From Acidobacteriota bacterium (GTDB taxonomy: Bacteria > Acidobacteriota > Polarisedimenticolia > J045): a stretch of 64,000 nucleotides of DNA. Shown here piece after piece: positions 1 to 7,293 of the stretch. Within the stretch, counting starts at the first letter, position 1. Each line of letters begins with the position of its first letter. The DNA is taken from positions 1-64,000 of the forward strand of contig JAGOJY010000020.1 of NCBI GenBank assembly GCA_017994815.1, given 5' to 3'. Under the pieces are notes generated by a model, which made no database searches, had not been told where the DNA came from, and saw only the letters and a list, made by a program, of their open reading frames with translations. The translations under genes were made by a program, and so were the position numbers.

Positions 1-107
1 TGCCAAGGTGCGACCGGTGCTCTCGCCGAGATCGCCAGCCAGCAACCGCTGCTCCGCTCCCTGCTCAGGGGCGTACCTCTTTCTTTGCGTCTAACATAGG
101 ACATTAC

Positions 108-434
108 TTATGCAGTATGCGTTAGGGACAATGCCCGTTCCAGCTCCCTCAGCTCGTCGAGCTTGCCGCCGAGGAAGCCCAGCTCGGCCATCCAGCGCGG
201 GCCGAGGCCGTACTCGCGGGCGAAGTCCGGCCGGCGCATCCCGGAATCGCGCCACTGCTCGTGCGCGACGATCTCGTGGCAGACCCGCGCCAGCGGGACC
301 GACAGCCGGTCGCCGACGCGGACCAGCGCCACGGCCACCTGGTCCAGCTCCAGCGCGTTGCGGCGCCAGAGTTCCAGGTCCCGGGCAGGTGCCCGCGGCC
401 CGCTTCCGATGTCCCGGGTGCAGCTCAACGACAC
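108..434 (-). CDS. Small protein resembling the N-terminal part of HNH-endonuclease-associated (DUF222-like) proteins
   Basis: A 108-aa protein read from a GTG at 434. The frame stays open upstream to an ATG at 515, but that extension is AT-rich and contains a promoter-like element, so I prefer the GTG. The middle and end (a Leu/Arg-rich helix, then a segment like FAREYGLGPRW followed by LGGKLDELREL) look like the helical region before the HNH nuclease in many high-GC bacteria. No HNH motif follows; the frame stops at 108. It is therefore either a stand-alone helical domain or a truncated remnant. Function is unknown and the family resemblance is from memory. Confidence 0.45.
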   Translation of the reverse strand: MSLSCTRDIGSGPRAPARDLELWRRNALELDQVAVALVRVGDRLSVPLARVCHEIVAHEQWRDSGMRRPDFAREYGLGPRWMAELGFLGGKLDELRELERALSLTHTA

Positions 435-454
435 GCCCCCCGCGTGATGAACGG

Positions 455-482
455 ATGGTAGCAGATCTGGGGTATATGTCAA
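455..482 (-). promoter_or_regulatory. Sigma-70-type promoter upstream of the 108-aa gene
   Basis: On the minus strand a perfect TTGACA (+ strand 477-482) is followed after 16 bases by TACCAT (455-460). The predicted transcription start is about 14 bases before the GTG at 434. The surrounding 60 bases are unusually AT-rich for this window. Confidence 0.5.
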
Positions 483-550
483 TGGGAAATTAAAAAAAGT
501 TTCGCATGATGACAAATCGACGGTGCGGCAAGGTAACTGCTAACAGGTGC

Positions 551-577
551 TCGGGGTGACAAAAATTGTCACCCCGA
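551..577. terminator. Perfect 12-bp stem-loop downstream of the phosphatase gene
   Basis: Arms 551-562 and 566-577 are perfect inverted complements with a 3-base A loop. It lies about 145 bases beyond the stop of the SpoIIE-type phosphatase, which reads toward it. No U-tract follows on either strand, so a rho-independent terminator is only one reading; a protein-binding palindrome or an mRNA 3'-end stabiliser is equally possible. Confidence 0.35.
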
Positions 578-658
578 TCGCGTGCCTCGCGACGCCGTCA
601 CGATCGGGCCGCCTGTGGGCGGCCCGCACGGAGGATCGCGTGCATCGGGACGCCGTCA
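576..658. repeat. 25-bp imperfect direct repeat flanking a hairpin
   Basis: The 25 bases at 576-600 recur at 634-658 with two mismatches. Between them sits a perfect 8-bp inverted repeat (606-613 with 618-625). The block lies in the non-coding gap between the 108-aa gene and the phosphatase. There is no open frame of note here. Confidence 0.6.
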
Positions 659-721
659 TGGCCGGTGGCCGCATGCCGGCCGACCCAGGCGATCGGCCTG
701 AGCGACAGGCGACTCCGACGA

Positions 722-2671
722 TCAGGCGCCGTCGCAGCGCAGGACCATCATCGTGCCGTCGTCGAACGGCTCGGCGGCGCCGCGGAACTCGCGGGCCGCC
801 TTCTCGACCGAGGCGAGGACGGCGTCGACCCCTTCGTGCTGCGAGGCAGCGACAAGCTGTTGCAGGCGCTCGGCGCCGAACGGCTCGCCGTGTTCGTTCT
901 GCAGTTCCGTGATTCCATCGGTGTAGAAGAACAAGAGGTCACCGCTGCCGATCTCGACCGAGCGCTCCGCGTAACCTTGGCCGGAGTACAGCCCCAGCGG
1001 CAGCCCGGTCGCGGGCAGATTCTCCACGCCGCCGGCGTCGCGCAGCAGGAGCGGCGTGTTGTGGCCGGCGTTGACGTAGCGCAAGCGCCCGCGGTCGCAC
1101 TCGAGGATCGCGATGAACAGCGTCAGGTAGACCTCGACCGGCGTGTTGGCCTCGATCTCGCGGTCCAGCGCTTCGAGCAGCCGCGCGAGGTCCTGCTCCA
1201 GCGGCATCCGCGCCCGCAGCGTGGCCTGGATGTTCGCCATCAACAGCGCCGCGCTGATGCCCTTGCCGGAGACGTCGCCCACGAGCAGCGCGAGTTGTCC
1301 CTCGGGCAGCACGAAGTAGTTGAAGAAGTCGCCCCCGACCTGCCGCGCCGGGATCGATACGCCCTTGACCTCCGCCAGCCCGGCGCGCAGCGGGCCCTTG
1401 GGCAGCATCTCGGCCTGGATCTGGCGGCACAGCTCGAGCTCCCGGCGGAGCCGCTCCTGTTCGATCAGGTCCTGCTGGTGGGCCTTCAGTCCCTGCGCCA
1501 TGTGGTTGAACGTCTGCGCGAGCTGGCCGAACTCGTCCCGCGAGCGAACCGGGACGCGGGCCTCGAGATCGCCCTCGGCGATGCGGTTGGCGCCTTCCGT
1601 CAGCGTCGACAGGTTGCGCGTCATGCGCGCCGACAGCGGCACGATGCCGAGCAGCGCCAGCCCGATGACCATCATGCCCAGCGCGAAGTTGCGCCCGGCC
1701 GTGCGGCGGATCTCGGCCAGCGCCGCCTGCACCGGCCGCGCGATGCCGAACGTGACGCCGCTCTCCGGGTCCAGGCGCGTGACCACCACCCACTCGTCGG
1801 TGCGGATGTTGAGCGCTTCGGCGCCGGCCCGCCGGACGCGGCCCGGCAGGTCGAGCGCCTCGAGTTGCCGCGCCTGCTCCGGCGCCGGCGTCGTGAGCTT
1901 GCCGTTGCCGTCGATCGCGAACGGGATCTCGCCTTCGTCGCTGTGCGACATGCCGACGACGCGCTGCAGCATGCGGTCGAGGTTCACGCGGGCCCAGACC
2001 TTGCCGCCGCGGGGATCGTCGTTCTCCAGCACCGCGCCCCGCCCTTCGACCTGGCGCAGCTGGCGCCGCACGACGCGGCTGCTCTTCTCGATCTCGCGCT
2101 GCTGGAGCTCCGACAGGCCAGACGCCCCGTCCGCGCGGAGTTTCTCCAGTTGTTTCTGCGCCTGCGCGAGTGCGGCGAGGGCCTCCGCCGGCAGCTGGGG
2201 GATCGCGATCTGCACGGGAACGTCGGGCTGCCCGGCGACGGGCGGTCCGCGGAACGAGAACACCTTGCCGATGTCGATCGTGATCGCCGGGGGCGTGGTC
2301 GCCGTTGGGGAACCGGGCTCGGGAGGTTGCGGGGGAACGGGCACGACGCCGACCTGCTCGACGATGTCGGCCGCCTCGCCCAGCTGGTCGGCCAGCGCAT
2401 CGGCGATCTCGCGATCTTCCGGTGAGGGCCCGTCGGCGGATCTCGCCAGCGCGCGGAGCCGCTCCGGGTCGAGCCGGTCCATCCAGCGCCCGAGCCCCTC
2501 GGTGACGATCTTCATCCGGTCACCCATCTGGCCGGCGGCGGCGGTCGCCTCGGCGGCGACCGCGCTGCGGAAGGCCCGCAGCGACGACGTGTACGAATAC
2601 AGGCTGACCACCGCGAGCGGAACGACGGCGAACAGCAGGAACGCGAGGACGAGGCGCGCGCGCACGCTCAT
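722..2671 (-). CDS. Membrane-bound HAMP-domain PP2C-type phosphatase (RsbU/SpoIIE family)
   Basis: A 649-aa membrane phosphatase. A transmembrane helix lies near residues 5-25, then a long extracytoplasmic sensor region, a second helix near 320-340 and a HAMP linker (about 345-395). A short coiled coil follows, then the SpoIIE phosphatase domain (about 430-645) with the metal-binding VGGDFFNY and VGDVSGKG motifs. This family dephosphorylates anti-anti-sigma factors and so switches on a sigma factor in response to an external signal. The ATG at 2671 is chosen because GGAGG stands 8 bases before it and the first helix follows at once; the open frame upstream is GC-rich noise. No anti-sigma partner is adjacent, so its target is unknown. 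It is divergent from the DUF6600 gene. Confidence 0.9.
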   Translation of the reverse strand: MSVRARLVLAFLLFAVVPLAVVSLYSYTSSLRAFRSAVAAEATAAAGQMGDRMKIVTEGLGRWMDRLDPERLRALARSADGPSPEDREIADALADQLGEAADIVEQVGVVPVPPQPPEPGSPTATTPPAITIDIGKVFSFRGPPVAGQPDVPVQIAIPQLPAEALAALAQAQKQLEKLRADGASGLSELQQREIEKSSRVVRRQLRQVEGRGAVLENDDPRGGKVWARVNLDRMLQRVVGMSHSDEGEIPFAIDGNGKLTTPAPEQARQLEALDLPGRVRRAGAEALNIRTDEWVVVTRLDPESGVTFGIARPVQAALAEIRRTAGRNFALGMMVIGLALLGIVPLSARMTRNLSTLTEGANRIAEGDLEARVPVRSRDEFGQLAQTFNHMAQGLKAHQQDLIEQERLRRELELCRQIQAEMLPKGPLRAGLAEVKGVSIPARQVGGDFFNYFVLPEGQLALLVGDVSGKGISAALLMANIQATLRARMPLEQDLARLLEALDREIEANTPVEVYLTLFIAILECDRGRLRYVNAGHNTPLLLRDAGGVENLPATGLPLGLYSGQGYAERSVEIGSGDLLFFYTDGITELQNEHGEPFGAERLQQLVAASQHEGVDAVLASVEKAAREFRGAAEPFDDGTMMVLRCDGA

Positions 2672-2817
2672 GGGTGAGGCCTCCGGCGGTGAGTATAGGA
2701 GTGCCGGTCCTTGGGGCGTCGCCCCATCTCCCGCGGCTGCCCGTGAACGGTCGCTGCCCCGCGATGGGCGGGGCTCCGCGTTTGCGGGGTAAACCTTTCG
2801 ACGGCAAGGTCGGTGCA

Positions 2818-2832
2818 GCGGATCCGATCCGC
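2818..2832. promoter_or_regulatory. 15-bp palindrome between divergent genes
   Basis: GCGGATC, one centre base, then GATCCGC: a perfect 7+1+7 dyad ending 14 bases before the ATG at 2847. It is placed where an operator for the DUF6600 gene (and possibly the divergent phosphatase) would sit. It could also be a short RNA hairpin just ahead of that gene. Confidence 0.35.
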
Positions 2833-2846
2833 ACTGGCACACTCTG

Positions 2847-3821
2847 ATGAAGACTCCTTGGCCCAGTGCGATCGTCCTCCTGGCGGGGTGCGTGTTGGCT
2901 GCGACCCCGGTGCGAGCGGCGGCGCCCCCCGATCTCGAGGGCGCGGACGAAGCGGCAACGCAAGTCCGCGCCGACACCACCGTTTTCTTCGCGGCGCTGG
3001 AACCGTACGGCAACTGGAGCACGGACCCGCGGTACGGCCCGGTCTGGCATCCGCGCGACGAACTCTACCGGCCGTACACGCGCGGCCGCTGGGCCTTCAC
3101 CGCGTGGGGCCTGACCTTCCTGTCCGAGGATGTCTGGGGCTGGGCCGTGCATCACTACGGCCGGTGGTACTACGACGCCGCGCTCGGCTGGACGTGGGTT
3201 CCGGGGGCGGAGTGGGCGCCCGCGTGGGTCGCGTGGCGCGCGGACGAGGAACATGTCGGCTGGGCGCCCCTGCCGCCGGAGGCGACCTGGCCCGACCCCG
3301 AAGACATGGCCGGGTTCGGTTTCGGCGAGATCCCGCCCGACCTGTGGTCGTTCGTCCGCAAGCAGGACCTCCTGCTGCCGATCCTCGCGCCGCGCATTCT
3401 CCCGTCATCGCGCAACGAGATCGTTGCGATGCGCACGCGCGACATCACGCGGTACGGTGTGTTGCAGGAACGGGTCGCGAATCTCGCCTGGGACCAGCGC
3501 GAGTTGGCGATCGCGCTCGGCCGGCCCGTGCTGCGCTACGACGTCGTCGACCTCGCCGGTCCGCCCGACCCGGAACTGCGCGTCCACCGCCGCGAGATCG
3601 GCATGTTCCGGCCATTGCTGACGCAGACCCCGCGGCAGCAGGCGCTCGAGAGTCTCGCGGAGCGTTCCGGCTCCGCCGCGCCCGCGGGACTCTCGCCGCT
3701 GCCGCCGCCGCCGCCGTGGTCCGACCCGTCGGCCCGCGTCCCGCCACCGCAGCGCGAAGCCCCGCTCGCCGACCAGCCCCCGCGCACGAAGCGCGCCCCG
3801 CTCTCTCCCCCCGTGTCGTAA
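2847..3821 (+). CDS. Secreted DUF6600 (YXWGXW-type) protein
   Basis: A 324-aa protein with a signal peptide (residues 1-25, ending in an Ala-rich cleavage site). Trp/Tyr/Gly-rich segments follow (LEPYGNW, PVWHPR, GWTWVPG, GWAPLPP) that define DUF6600. These proteins are exported and often lie next to FecR or sigma-factor genes in Acidobacteriota and Myxococcota; no biochemical role is established. The C-terminal third is a charged region and then a Pro-rich tail, likely disordered. The gene diverges from the membrane phosphatase, which suggests, but does not show, shared control through the palindrome just upstream. Confidence 0.8.
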   Translation: MKTPWPSAIVLLAGCVLAATPVRAAAPPDLEGADEAATQVRADTTVFFAALEPYGNWSTDPRYGPVWHPRDELYRPYTRGRWAFTAWGLTFLSEDVWGWAVHHYGRWYYDAALGWTWVPGAEWAPAWVAWRADEEHVGWAPLPPEATWPDPEDMAGFGFGEIPPDLWSFVRKQDLLLPILAPRILPSSRNEIVAMRTRDITRYGVLQERVANLAWDQRELAIALGRPVLRYDVVDLAGPPDPELRVHRREIGMFRPLLTQTPRQQALESLAERSGSAAPAGLSPLPPPPPWSDPSARVPPPQREAPLADQPPRTKRAPLSPPVS

Positions 3822-3857
3822 AGGGGGACGGGCGCAACAAACAGCTGTGCTCGCGCG

Positions 3858-5696
3858 CTAGCGGCGGAAGGCGCGGACGTTGTGCCGCCAGGGGGTGATG
3901 TAGGGGGAGAGGGGGAGGCGGTCCTCGGCGGCCTCGCGTTCTTCCTTCGGCTCGGGCGGGGCCCACTGCTCGGCCTTCTTGCGGCCGGAGAGCGCGTCCA
4001 GCTCGCGGTGCGCGAGTTCGCGGATCTCCTTGCGCAGGCCCTGCGCGCCGATCTCCTCGGTGAACGCGCGCCGACCCTCGACCAGGTCGACGACGTAGCC
4101 CTCGATCTGCTGCTCGTCGTACATCGCGCGCGGGTCGAACGCCGAGAGGTCGTAGCCCTCGCACTTCACGACCGACTCCGTGCCGAGCCGGCCCTTGGCG
4201 TACTCGTTCGAGCCGCGCAGGTCGCCGCGCTGCAGCGCCGCCATCAGGTCGATCGGCACGCGGGTCGTCTTGCGAATCAGCTTCTTGGCGCCGCTGGCCT
4301 TGTCGACCTGGATGATCTCGCCCATCCCGCCGGTGTTGTACTGGAAGAAGTGGACCTTGCCGGGGTGCCGCGCGCACAGGTCCATCACGATGTCGTAGAA
4401 CGCGTTCACCTTGCGCCCCTGGGGCCCGACGATGAAGTCGTCCATCCCCACGATGCGCACGCTCTCGCCGGCCTTCTCCGGGACCGTGGCGAACGAGTGG
4501 GTGGACTCGCCCCACAGGTAGGCCAGGACGCCCTGCTCCGGCGTCAGCCGCTGCGCGAACGGCATGATCGTGTTGCGGCGCGTGATGAAGCAGAACACGA
4601 CGCCGTCCAGCTCTTCCAGCGGCGGCAGGTTGATCGACTCGGCGAAGATCGGCACCTCTTTGCGCCCGCGCGTCACGGCCAGGCGCTTGCGATCGAGCAC
4701 GCCGCGGCCGTTCTCGCCGAGCCGCTCGTCGAGGAAGTCGATCATGCCGCGCTGGTCCACCATGACGTTTTCGAGAAGCGCGCTCTCGTGCATCAGCGCG
4801 GCGTACATCGCCTCCTGCAGCTTCTTGTCGACGTCGGTCTTGACGTAGAACCCATGCTCGGTGCCGAGCGCCGAGCCGTCGCGCTTGAGGAAGACGATGT
4901 CGTCCTGCGCGACCCAGGTTCCCTCGCCCTGCTCGGGGTCGAGCCCGAGCTGGTGGCAGGACCACGTGGACTTGCCGGTCGCCGTCAGCCCGAACATGAA
5001 CACGCCGTATTTCTTCAGCTTGCCGGTGCGGGCGTCGCGCGCGCAGACGACCTTGGTCCCGGCGTGCAGCCCGAGCATCCCGCGCTCGTCGGCGCGGAAC
5101 ATGCCCTGGCGCAGGAACCCTTTCTTGCACTCGCCCGTGTAGTCGGTCCCCATCGCGATGTTGATGTCGTACTCGGGGATCGTGAGCACCTGCATCCGCA
5201 GCTGGTGCTCCTCCGGGATGTCGATCATGACGAACTCGGGGCCGGGTCGCCCGCGCTTGACCTCGCCCATCGTGTTGGCCCACATGTAGGCCAGGCGCGC
5301 GTTCTTGGGATCCGACACCGAGACGTACAGGTTGCAGATCGGGTTGAACTCGGGGTTATCGCCCATCTGCCGCCGGATGTGCACGAACGGCAGCGTGCGC
5401 ATCAGTTGCAGGACTTTGTGCAGCTGCTCGGGCGCCTTCTCGATGATCCCGGTGTGCAGCTTGCCCGGCTTGGGCAGCCAGACGCGCTCGCTGCCGAGAT
5501 ACACGGTCCGCGCGGCCTGCCGCGACGAGATGGCCGACGTGAACACGTGCGAGCCCGTGGCGGTGCGCCGGGCCGCGGGGAGGGAGACCCGGCGGAGCTG
5601 GCGCATCGAGATCGACCGGACGTTGGGGCCCGACAGGGCGGGCCGCAGGTTCTCGGCAAACCGGCGGTAAGCGTCCGGATCGTACAGGTTGGCCAT
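3858..5696 (-). CDS. pckA: Phosphoenolpyruvate carboxykinase (ATP)
   Basis: A 612-aa cytosolic enzyme converting oxaloacetate + ATP to PEP + CO2 + ADP, the first committed step of gluconeogenesis. The kinase-1a P-loop GLTATGKST is present with Lys242, preceded by the family segment YTGECKKG and followed by an acidic metal-binding stretch (AQDDI). It is longer than the usual ~530-540 aa, with extra residues at both ends; the last ~70 residues are charged and probably family-specific. The ATG at 5696 has a promoter with good -35/-10 boxes 25-53 bases upstream. It diverges from the flotillin-like gene. The ATP rather than GTP type is inferred from the P-loop and overall pattern. Confidence 0.9.
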   Translation of the reverse strand: MANLYDPDAYRRFAENLRPALSGPNVRSISMRQLRRVSLPAARRTATGSHVFTSAISSRQAARTVYLGSERVWLPKPGKLHTGIIEKAPEQLHKVLQLMRTLPFVHIRRQMGDNPEFNPICNLYVSVSDPKNARLAYMWANTMGEVKRGRPGPEFVMIDIPEEHQLRMQVLTIPEYDINIAMGTDYTGECKKGFLRQGMFRADERGMLGLHAGTKVVCARDARTGKLKKYGVFMFGLTATGKSTWSCHQLGLDPEQGEGTWVAQDDIVFLKRDGSALGTEHGFYVKTDVDKKLQEAMYAALMHESALLENVMVDQRGMIDFLDERLGENGRGVLDRKRLAVTRGRKEVPIFAESINLPPLEELDGVVFCFITRRNTIMPFAQRLTPEQGVLAYLWGESTHSFATVPEKAGESVRIVGMDDFIVGPQGRKVNAFYDIVMDLCARHPGKVHFFQYNTGGMGEIIQVDKASGAKKLIRKTTRVPIDLMAALQRGDLRGSNEYAKGRLGTESVVKCEGYDLSAFDPRAMYDEQQIEGYVVDLVEGRRAFTEEIGAQGLRKEIRELAHRELDALSGRKKAEQWAPPEPKEEREAAEDRLPLSPYITPWRHNVRAFRR

Positions 5697-5720
5697 GGGG
5701 GACTCCCGGGGGGGAGGGGC

Positions 5721-5749
5721 AGAATAGGGCCCCGGACGGGGGGTTTCAA
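5721..5749 (-). promoter_or_regulatory. Promoter of pckA
   Basis: On the minus strand TTGAAA (5744-5749), a 17-base spacer and TATTCT (5721-5726). The spacer is almost entirely G/C and contains a GGCCCC-type palindrome. The predicted 5' leader of pckA is about 18 bases and carries GGGAG. Confidence 0.5.
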
Positions 5750-5848
5750 GCTAGCGGTCCAAGCACCTTCCAAAAGCACCATGTGCTTGTATGTAAGGCC
5801 GACTTGTCATAGTGTGACGCCGTCCTGCCCAGCCCTCCCGGAGGAACG

Positions 5849-7237
5849 ATGTCTTTCCTGCCAGTCGTGCTGGCCGCAGCCGCGGTGCTGCTGGTCGTGG
5901 TGGTAATTGTCTTCCTCTGGGCCCGCAACTACCGCAAGGTCGGGCCCAACCAGGTGCTCGTCGTCTCGGGGCGGACCTCCACGGTCACCGAGCCGGACGG
6001 GCGACAACGCCAGGTCGGCTATCGCCTGCAGGTCGGCGGCGGCACGTTCGTGCTCCCGTTCGCCGAGACGGTCGATGTCCTGCCGCTGGAGGTGTTCTCC
6101 ATCGCCCTGCGCATCCCGGAAGTGCTGACCAAGCAGGGCGTCCTGATCACCGCCGAGGCCCAGGCGCAGGTCAAGGTCGCCACCGACGACGCGGCGCTTC
6201 ACCGCGCGGTGGAAAACTTCCTGTCCAAGGGCTCGTCGGGAATCACCTACGTCGCGCAGGAGGTGCTGGAAGGGCACCTGCGCGCGATCCTCGGCGCGAA
6301 CACGGTCGAGGAGATCTACGCCCAGCGCGAGCAGATCGCCGACGAGCTGCGCGGTTCCTCCGCGGGCGATTTCTCCCGCCTCGGCCTCGAACTGATGTCG
6401 TTCTCGCTCAAGGACATCAGCGACGCGCAGGGGTACATTCACGCGCTCGGCGCCCGGCGCATCGCCGAGGTCAAGCGCGACGCGGCGATCGCGCAGGCCG
6501 AGACCGAGCGTGACGCGGCGATCAACACCGCGCGCGCCCGCAACGAGGGCGACGTGGCGCGGCTCGCGGCCGAGGCCGAACTGGCCCGCGCGACGCGCGA
6601 CTTCGAGATGCAGCGCGCCGACTTCCAGGCCGCCGTGAACACCAAGCGCGCCAACGCCGACATCGCCTACGACCTGGAGCGCTCGCGGCTCGATCTCGAG
6701 CTGAAGCGCCAGGAAGCGCAGGTGCGGCTGACCGAGAAGGAGCTGGCGGCCAAGATCGAGTCGGCCGAGATCGAGCGCCGCGAGATGGAGCTGGAAGCGA
6801 CCGTCAAGCGCCCCGCGGCGGCGATGCAGTACCAGGGCCGGCTGGAAGCCGAGGCCGACGCGTACCGCAAGGAGTTGGAGGCCAAGGGCCGCGCGGCCGG
6901 CATCCGGCTGACCGGCAACGCCGAGGCCGAGGCGATGACCGCGCGCGGCAAGGCCGAGGCCGAGGCGATGCGCGAGAAGGCGGCGGCGTGGAAGCAGTAC
7001 AACGACGCGGCGCTGGCCGAGATGGTGATCCGCCAGCTTCCGGATCTGGCCCGCGCCGTCTCGGAGCCTTTGTCCAAGGTGGACAAGATCGTGATGGTCG
7101 GCGACGGCAACGGCGCGCCGAAGCTGACGGCCCAGGTGGCCACGGTCCTCGCGCAGCTGCCGGCCGTGGTCGAGTCGCTGACCGGGCTCAAGCTCGACGA
7201 CCTCATCCACCGGCCGAAGTTGCCCGAAAAATCGTAG
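5849..7237 (+). CDS. SPFH/band-7 flotillin-like membrane protein
   Basis: A 462-aa protein: one N-terminal membrane anchor (residues 5-27), an SPFH/prohibitin-homology domain (about 28-200, with GPNQVLVVSG and the VLTKQGVLITAEAQ core). A long Ala/Glu/Arg coiled coil (about 205-400, AEA repeats) follows, then a short hydrophobic tail. Bacterial flotillins assemble membrane platforms that influence fluidity, signalling and protease access. No NfeD partner is adjacent. GGAGGA lies 4 bases before the ATG, supporting this start. The gene stands between pckA and the aminotransferase fusion, separated from the latter by two hairpins. Confidence 0.88.
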   Translation: MSFLPVVLAAAAVLLVVVVIVFLWARNYRKVGPNQVLVVSGRTSTVTEPDGRQRQVGYRLQVGGGTFVLPFAETVDVLPLEVFSIALRIPEVLTKQGVLITAEAQAQVKVATDDAALHRAVENFLSKGSSGITYVAQEVLEGHLRAILGANTVEEIYAQREQIADELRGSSAGDFSRLGLELMSFSLKDISDAQGYIHALGARRIAEVKRDAAIAQAETERDAAINTARARNEGDVARLAAEAELARATRDFEMQRADFQAAVNTKRANADIAYDLERSRLDLELKRQEAQVRLTEKELAAKIESAEIERREMELEATVKRPAAAMQYQGRLEAEADAYRKELEAKGRAAGIRLTGNAEAEAMTARGKAEAEAMREKAAAWKQYNDAALAEMVIRQLPDLARAVSEPLSKVDKIVMVGDGNGAPKLTAQVATVLAQLPAVVESLTGLKLDDLIHRPKLPEKS

Positions 7238-7242
7238 GCGCC

Positions 7243-7293
7243 GCCGCGCGCGGCCCGCGCGGCCGCGCGCGGCGTCCTTGAGCCGAGGACGCC
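7243..7293 (+). promoter_or_regulatory. Two overlapping hairpins in front of the aminotransferase fusion gene
   Basis: Hairpin 1: arms 7243-7255 and 7261-7273, a perfect 13-bp stem with a 5-base loop. Hairpin 2: arms 7271-7278 and 7286-7293, a perfect 8-bp stem with a 7-base loop. Its right arm holds the GAGGA ribosome-binding sequence and abuts the ATG at 7294. Bases 7271-7273 belong to both stems, so the two structures compete. Hairpin 1 may end the flotillin transcript (no U-tract) or may free the ribosome-binding site. Confidence 0.45.

Noticed and set aside
1-107. Possible end of a protein reading to a stop at 97-99 on the + strand, or a frame on the minus strand
   Set aside because: About 30 codons look codable on both strands with equal composition, so I cannot choose.
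5774-5800. AAGCAC-CAT-GTGCTT inverted repeat in the pckA/flotillin gap
   Set aside because: A 6-bp dyad is short, no convincing flotillin promoter surrounds it, and I cannot support a role.
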